Below are positions 58,064-64,000 of a stretch of 64,000 nucleotides of DNA, piece by piece; position 1 is the first letter of the stretch, and every line of letters begins with the position of its first letter. Under the pieces are notes generated by a model. It had not been told where the DNA came from, searched no databases, and was given only the letters and a program-made list of their open reading frames with translations. The stretch comes from Euryodendron excelsum (lineage: Eukaryota > Streptophyta > Magnoliopsida > Ericales > Pentaphylacaceae): NCBI GenBank assembly GCA_033060915.1, contig CM065379.1, positions 25,846,318 to 25,910,317 of the forward strand, read 5' to 3'. The position numbers were made by a program, and so were the translations under genes.

Positions 58064-59908
58064 ATGACAGACGCAGGTGATGATGGTTCTGAGAAGAGAC
58101 GTCGCTTAGGGAAGGAGGTTCGGACAGATTCCATCGGCGGTTCGAGTCGATCTAGAGGTAGCCGATGATCTACCGGGTGGGCCTCTTCCAGTCAGAGTGG
58201 ACAGGGGAGTAGACCACTTGTTGACCCCTTTCCTTCGGTTAAGCAGGCCTTTATGGAGGAGATTGGTGCTGAGGAGGAGGTACCGGGCCTTGGGGATCAG
58301 GTGACCGATTATGGGAGAGCCTCCTCTTGACATAGGCAGATGGATGCTGACTGGGGTGACCTGGAGGTACTGGACATCCCACCGCTCGGGGATCTTGCTT
58401 ATCACCCTAGCGTATATTCTAGACAGCATTTGCCCCCTCCTTGAGTACACACAACTTTTAGAGGGGCTGTTCATCAAGTCTTCGTGACCATGTAGCAGGC
58501 TGCTCCATCATATCGTGCCTTCTTGGTTGAGATCGGATTTGGAACCTTCATGGGATTATAGGCTAACCGCCTGAACCGGCATTTGGTACTGGCGCTTGTT
58601 GAGAGGTGGTTCGGGGAGACTAGGACCTTCCATTTTGTCGGCTTCGAGTTAGGTCCCACCCCCTTGGATTGGGCGATCATCACAGGGCTTTCCTTCGTCG
58701 GACAGCAGATCACTTTATAGTCAGTTAGTAGAGATGAGGCATGCATTTTGCTGAACTTGCCTCCTCCTGAGCGTTCGACCTTCCCAGTCTCTTGGCTCAG
58801 TTAGGATGACCGTACCTTTGTTGTTGAGCCATCGCCTACCAGGTGAGACATTATGAGACGACTACTTGTTTTGTATATCATCTTTAGTTGTTTCTACCAC
58901 AACAACAACTCGCTTATGCCCTTTCATTTGGTGAGCATAGTAGCTGATCTTGGGGCTTTATCGGAGCTAGATTGAGGGTCCTTCTCCTTTAACTGCTTCC
59001 TTTGATTGATGTGAGTCCGGACTTCTTCCCGTTGGGGTAGCATGACTAGTTTTTGGCCCTTTCTTGTCTTGTGGAGCTATGAGTACCTGCCTGTTCATCG
59101 CCCCGCAGTTGTCAAGGATGACCTTCATCCTCGTGCTTTGAAGTGGGCTAGTGATCGGGTGGCCCAGCGATCAGAGATTACTGACTTCGTGACGCTACGG
59201 GCAAACCTGGAGTTGATTGAGGCGAGAGACGTGACTTGGCGGCCTTTCATTGGATCAGTTCATTATGAGACTGTACGGTACTTGGTCCCGCTATCCTTGT
59301 CGAGGGCTGCTTTTCACAGTAATGATACTTGGGAGTCCTGTCACAGAGAGCAACACTGGCGGCAGTTTCATGAGGAGTTCCGATCAGTAAGAACTCCGCT
59401 AGAGTATATGTTTGGGGCCTTGGTGGTGGGAGTGCCTATTCCCTATCAGGAGCGGCAGCCGGGTGCCGAGTTCTTGCTTCCTCTAGATACGGACTATATT
59501 GCACACTTCGGGGCTTATTTTGTCAGTGCCTTCACCTAGTTTGAGGTAGTAGTCGGCGGGTATGTTGTGGGCCAGGAGGTGGTTGATTTGTGGCGCTGAG
59601 CTGGAGTATATATGCCCCAGGCTGAGTTTACTACTGTGAGGGATCAGAGGGATCAATACCAGATGGAGTGAGATCAGTATCAGGTAGAGGATGCTTCCTT
59701 GATAGCTCGGATAGCTCAGATGGGAGGTCGCGGGGTATGTCGTCTTTTCTCCCTTCTTTTTGCTTTGCTGTTGCTTAATTCTTATTTCATGTGGCTGATT
59801 TCGGTTCTATCTTCCCTGCAGGATGCTGATGCTCCGAGTAGTTATCCACCTCCTCCGATATCGGGTTTCGGGGATTTCGATCCAGATGATATTGACTTTG
59901 ACCTTTGA
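58064..59908 (+). pseudogene. Antisense plant-mobile-domain (PMD) gene of element D
   Basis: One unbroken reading frame of 615 codons, with no frameshift, from ATG 58064 to the stop at 59906-59908. It is interrupted only by 14 in-frame stops, nine TGA and five TAG. The N-terminus is acidic then basic (MTDAGDDGSEKRRRLGKE). Codons 147-300 carry the mobile-domain signature: ANRLNRHLVLALVERWF, then ETRTFHFVGFELGPTPLDWA and IITGLSFVGQQITL. A second conserved part (59042-59539) has LHPRALKWASDR and TWRPFIGSVHYE. The C-terminus has a QYQME-repeat coiled-coil-like piece and an acidic end (GFGDFDPDDIDFDL). PMD proteins occur in plants as host genes (MAIN/MAIL type) and inside transposons. The function here is unknown. 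Confidence 0.85.
59735..59821 (+). other. Putative 87-nt in-frame intron of the antisense PMD gene
   Basis: GTATGTCG at 59735 and TTCCCTGCAG ending at 59821, T-rich between. The length is 29 codons, phase 0, with no stop, so both spliced and retained forms stay in frame. Read as protein it gives a hydrophobic stretch (LFALLLLNSYFMWLI). Confidence 0.5.
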
Positions 59909-61397
59909 TAAATGCCCTTTGTGGAGATTCTGATCTTCCCTTGCCCCTATTCCTGAGATGTATTTATGTTAGACAGTTTTATTTTGTAAGTTTTGTACAA
60001 AGATGGATATTTATGGTATTTAGATGCATGGATAGGCAAAGACATTTATGATCTTTTCAGCTAGGCATATGATCAGATGCATGTGATAGATGACGATGTT
60101 ATGTATCTATTACATGAGTTGATATTGATGACTTCTGTTTTTATATGGAGTTATGTCCTATGCGAAGCTTATGCGATTTTTTTATGCACATATTATAAAT
60201 ACATTAACTAACAGAATGACAAGGGAGCTGTCCCACTTAATATCTTTGGAATGGTAACTCCTTCCTTTTTGAGGGGTCTAACCTCTCCTCTGGCTCAACC
60301 TTACCTTGATTAGATAATAGTACTTCGCACCTTTCTCAACCTTTTGATCACCTCCGACTCTCTGCCTCGGGGTTAGTGTATATGATTAATGGGCTGAAAA
60401 TCTTGACTCTCGGGGCCTTAGCAACAGCTTACCTGACCTTCAGCAGAGCGATTAGTGGCCTATCCTTTCAATCTGAGGAGACTTTGTTTAGAACCGTAAT
60501 GTAGGCTAGGTTATAGGGTTTTAGAAGCAACGGGACATATAGGCTCAAATTTGATATTGTTTTCAGCAGGGTTTAGATCCATACTATCCTTGACTATTTT
60601 TCAATAGGGTTAGCATCCTTCTTTAGCTTCAGCAGCGTGTCTAGCTCATTTAGATCAAGCAATCCGTTTTCAATCAGAGTGAACTTTAGTAGGGTTGTAA
60701 TGTAGGCCATGGTTTTGAGGTTTTACAAGAAAGGGTAAAGGCTCGAACCTATTGTTTCTATTGGGTTTCTTTGTAACTTAAGATCACCTTTAAATTTCCT
60801 TCTTGCTTTTACTATATACTTCTCAGGATGAAAATGACTCTTTTCTTTCACCCTTTCTATATGCTTTTTGATATAAACATGACTCTCTTCTTTTTTGATC
60901 TTCTTATTATGCTTTTGAGATGACTCAATCATGATTTTCTTCAAGCCTTTCCATTTTTTTTTTTTTTTGGCCTTTTGCCCCTTGACAACTCTCTTCCTTT
61001 ACTTTGTCCTTTTTATCTTTTTCCTTTCTATGGAACAAGTAATTCTACCATCACTTTTTCCTTAGCAGTTCAATCTAACCTAATGTGGGCAGTGATCCCT
61101 AGGTTGGGGTTTTCTCAGAAAAGATAAATGGCTCAACGGGTTTAGCAAGAGGTTGCTTCCGACTGTATGGGAAATGAAATGAGGGCATCTCTTCACTTTG
61201 AACTAGATTGCTTGATCTATAGAGCCTTCAATGCTGCCTTAGCACAGTGGGGGTGGATACCATTCTAGAGTTCTCAAATATTGTCTGCCCCAGTGTGGGA
61301 GATCCTCCTCCCAGTCATCTTCTTCATTGGTCTCCTAATCGTCCTCATAACCTTTGGCCTCGAGCTTGTCAAACTCTCCCTCGCCTTCCATTTCTGC
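59909..61397 (-). repeat. Spacer with degenerate tandem repeats between the antisense gene and gag
   Basis: No pol sequence was found. GTAATGTAGGC recurs near 60498 and 60695, and TAATGTGGGC / CCAGTGTGGG near 61081 and 61290, matching fewer copies of the arrays in A (13440-14950). Includes a T run at 60955-60968. Nothing else was recognised. Confidence 0.6.
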
Positions 61398-62852
61398 TCA
61401 TATCATGTTGACGGTGTGATCTGGCAGAGGGTTAGTGGTCATATTGGGGGTCAGAGCAGGTTTTACCGGTTGCAGATCAATGGTCTTGTTATCGATCAAG
61501 TCTTGGATTTCGTGCCTGAAAGCGAAGCAGCTTTTGGTGCCATGCCCTTGGCCACCTGAATGGTATTCACATGTAAGGGCGGCATTAAAGGTTGGGGGTA
61601 GAGGGCTTGGCAATGGGCAAGCAGGTATGGGCTTCAAGATATTATTCTTCAGCAAGTTATGGTAGGCCTTAGTCTGGGTGCAGGCTAAGGTGTCGAAGGT
61701 ACGGATGCGTCGAGCAAGTCTATTAAAGTTGGGTCGTGCCCCATCGGGGCCGTAGTTAGAGGTTGGAACAGGCATTGTTAAGGTGGGTAAGGGCAAGATA
61801 GGGTGTGATTGTAGTGGTGGATGGTATTGGGGTGGTTGGCCAGGCAAGATGGCAGACACTCTGCTTTCCTTCCTGACTGTTCCCTTTATAGTAGTCACTC
61901 TCTTGGCTATGTTGGCGGTACTTTCTCCAGTCTTAGTGTAGGGGTCCGTAATCTTCCCTGTCTTGTGGCCGTTTTCTATCATCTCCCTCTGCATGATGAG
62001 CTCGGAGAAGCTTTTCCCTACACTTGTCCAGAGCTTCTCATAGTATATACCTTGAAAAGTGTGCACAAATAGTTGTACGTACTCCTCCTCTTCCAACGGG
62101 GGATTGACTTGTGCAGCAGCTTCTCTCCATCTCAAGGCATACTTCTTGAAGCTTTCCTTTTCACCCTTGCTTATAGTCATCGGGGACCATTGGTCAGAGG
62201 TGAGATCAATATTGTGACAATATTGGGCTTTAAATGCATTGACCAACTCGATCCAGGTTGGGATCTTCCTTAGGTCCAGACGAGCAAACCATTGTAGAGC
62301 AGACCCCATGAGGCTGTGTTGGAATAGCTGCATGAGGAGCTTTGGATCGTTACCGTGACTACTTAGCACTCCAGCATAGAGATGAAGATGAGCGACGGGG
62401 TTACCAATGTCGTCATACTTCTGGAAGTCAGGCATTTTGAACCTAGCGGGTCTCGGGTGGTCAGGAAAGAAACATAACTCGTCATAGGCAGTGAACCCGT
62501 AAGTGTTGTGGCCATGGAGACTTCACAGTGAATCCTCTAGCCCTTGGATTTTCAGACTGAGAGGGTCTAGGGGGGCCTTCTATAGTACAGGTGAAAGTAA
62601 TATGGTCTCATCCTCTTTAGTGTTGATCCCTTTGGCATTTTCCTTATTCCTCCTCGTATTGTCAGACTGAAGCATGATCCTTGGATTAGCAGGTTCGGGG
62701 TCCTTTGACGAAGTCATGGATGATGATAGGACTGCAGTAGTATCCTTCATAGCCATAGTTTGAATGAGTTTGAGCATCTCATCCATCTTGGTCCTCATTT
62801 CGTTGACCTCTTCTTGAGAGAATTAAGATAATTCTTCAGGGTTAGTAGCCAT
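61398..62852 (-). pseudogene. gag of element D (TAT/Ogre type), three in-frame stops
   Basis: A single 485-codon frame from ATG 62852 (MATNPEELS) to the stop at 61398, broken by TAA at codon 10, TAG at codon 91 and TGA at codon 109, with no frameshift. The long intact part (codon 140 on) starts MPDFQKYDDIGNPVAHLHLY and carries the gag retrotransposon domain LMGSALQWFARLDLRKIPTW, VNAFKAQYCHNIDL and SFKKYALRWREAAAQV. A zinc-knuckle-like CEYHSGGQGHGTKSC lies near the C-terminus (about 61500). It is the only structural protein in the element. Without the stops it could still package RNA; pol would have to come from another element. Confidence 0.88.
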
Positions 62853-64000
62853 CAGTGATGCTCTTTGCCGGGTGATAATGGGATCCCTAGGCGGATGTAG
62901 CCCCTTTTTGGGAGCAATATTGACTCAGTATAGGATGATCTCTGCAAATAAAAAGGAAGAAAGAAAAAGATAAAAACACAAATCCCAAGTCAGTTTTTGG
63001 TTTTTAAAGAGCTTTATGCAATGCATGTCCTAGGGTGCCCTTCTTTTAGGAGGGAAGCTAAGCATGATATATTGGCTCACTTTTGGAGATAGGGGATTTG
63101 CCCCTGTATGCAGATAGCTTACCGTCAAGTGGGAAGCCCATCCATTTACATATTCATCGATCCATTTGCTCGAGGGAAATAAAGAAATAGATTTTAACTT
63201 TGGGTTTGAGATACAAAAGAATTGAAATGCATTGACATGGAATATGGAGGAACATTTTTCCTTGGGGTTACACCTATCTAGTTTTACAAAGGAAAACCTA
63301 AACTACTCTTGAGTCTTTGGATTCGCCTTTGTTGGATTTGATGTCGAAGAGGTCGCTGAGAGACCTTATTAACTGATTGCCCTTTGTCTTCTTGGCAACC
63401 CTATCACAGTGAGCATAGAGGGATTGGGGCCCCTCTTATGGAATGAATTGGGATGCATGCCATGACTCCTTAGGGTTACATGGGAACCCTTAGGGTTTAG
63501 GTAGGTTTAATGCAAGGGAGAGTGACCTTGGTGTCACTTTCAATGGGTTGATCATATGCATGAGAATGCAGTGACTTAAGTTACTTAGAACTCTTGTCTT
63601 GACATGGAATATGGAATGCATGAAAATGGATGCATAGAGTATAAGGAAAGAGAATACAGTTGAAGTATATATGCATGTATGAGCAGTTAGACAGGCATTA
63701 TAACAGTACGAATATAATCATTATAACAACTGGAATAGACAAGTATAAATGAAAATAAGAGCAGTCGCCCTTTCCTCCACGGTTTTGGAAAACAGTGCGC
63801 GTGCCTTAAATCCGGCAGAGGTTCGGTTATGCATGGTGTATATATGAGCATGAGGTTGAGGGTTGACTAATGCGTCCTAAAAAGGCTCGGTCCCCTGATC
63901 TTCAAACCTAGGCCCACTCCCTAAGTTGGTGCCATGATCGGTTGGTGATCCGAGTGGGGGAACTATCAAGAGGCTGTAAGCGAAGAGACTGACACAGCAT
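62853..64000 (-). other. 5' leader of element D (continues off window)
   Basis: Matches A 16260-17240 in a single copy (for example GCAATGCATGTCCTAGG near 63020 and GACACAGCAT at 63991-64000). No ORF was recognised. PBS and 5' LTR are outside the window. Confidence 0.65.

Larger units (their letters stand above)
51984..64000 (-). mobile_element. Element D: gag-only giant-LTR retrotransposon with antisense gene (5' end off window)
   Basis: On the minus strand (right to left): 5' leader (64000-62853), gag (62852-61398), a 1.5-kb spacer with tandem repeats, an antisense plant-mobile-domain gene on the plus strand (58064-59908), a polypurine tract (56745-56729) and the 3' LTR (56728-51984). There is no protease, RT, RNase H or integrase between gag and the 3' LTR, so it is non-autonomous, similar in concept to described gag-only (TR-GAG) elements. 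Comparison with A places the PBS about 400 bases beyond 64000. The left flank is GTTAG (51979-51983). Confidence 0.87.

Noticed and set aside
59909..61397. Hidden pol between gag and the antisense gene in D
   Set aside because: I looked for FMDD, DASDFAIGA-like and SDxGxxF motifs on both strands and found none. The interval is repeat-rich noncoding DNA.

Overview
This window is plant nuclear DNA made up almost entirely of nested, mostly decayed LTR retrotransposons. I see no host gene, rRNA or tRNA gene, CRISPR array or bacterial feature. The evidence for a plant, probably an angiosperm with a large repeat-rich genome, is an Athila-type Ty3/gypsy element, a TAT/Ogre-type primer-binding site matching a plant tRNA-Arg 3' end, TAT-type gag, and plant-only domains (plant mobile domain, DUF7745-like, Athila env-like). 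The species cannot be named from this sequence. Family names come from reading motifs, not from database searches.

The dominant family ('giant-LTR family') has LTRs of about 4.7-5.3 kb that begin TGTAAGCACC and end near GGGCGCGACA. Seven pieces are present. They are: a minus-strand fragment at 1-127; element A (128-22929, minus), with both LTRs and a 7-kb internal region; a solo LTR (2562-7787, plus) with a perfect 5-bp duplication inside A's 3' LTR; LTR fragments 22930-27003 and 27004-27511 (plus); an LTR at 35370-51983 (plus), split by an Athila element; and element D (51984 to beyond 64000, minus). Each LTR has the same order of parts: a 29-bp minisatellite, about 157-bp repeats, a GGCGCC-rich palindrome cluster just before a TATAAATA box, a long strand-asymmetric low-complexity leader, and a conserved hairpin block.

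The internal regions of A and D carry no pol. D has only gag on the element strand (62852-61398) and, on the opposite strand next to the 3' LTR, a plant-mobile-domain gene (58064-59908). That gene keeps one continuous 615-codon frame broken only by 14 in-frame stops, all TGA or TAG. It appears to have a 5'-UTR intron. A (11709) and fragment H (34595-35369) carry remnants of the same gene. A second family, element E (27512-33729, plus), carries a different antisense gene (DUF7745-like) in the same slot next to its own 3' LTR.

36816-50689 is a nearly complete but dead Athila element (minus), with 1.4-kb LTRs, an imperfect 5-bp duplication (acagg/acaag), a tRNA-Asp-type PBS, gag, protease, RT, RNase H and integrase remnants, and two env-like ORFs in tandem. 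A GC-rich tandem repeat and a 43-nt poly-C run separate pol from env.

Inferred order of events: H and E are oldest; giant-LTR copies inserted into their antisense genes; Athila and D then inserted into the giant LTR at 35370. The most interesting theme is the antisense gene. It is spliced, probably has its own promoter sharing palindrome motifs with the LTR promoter, and sits in the same position in two unrelated families.
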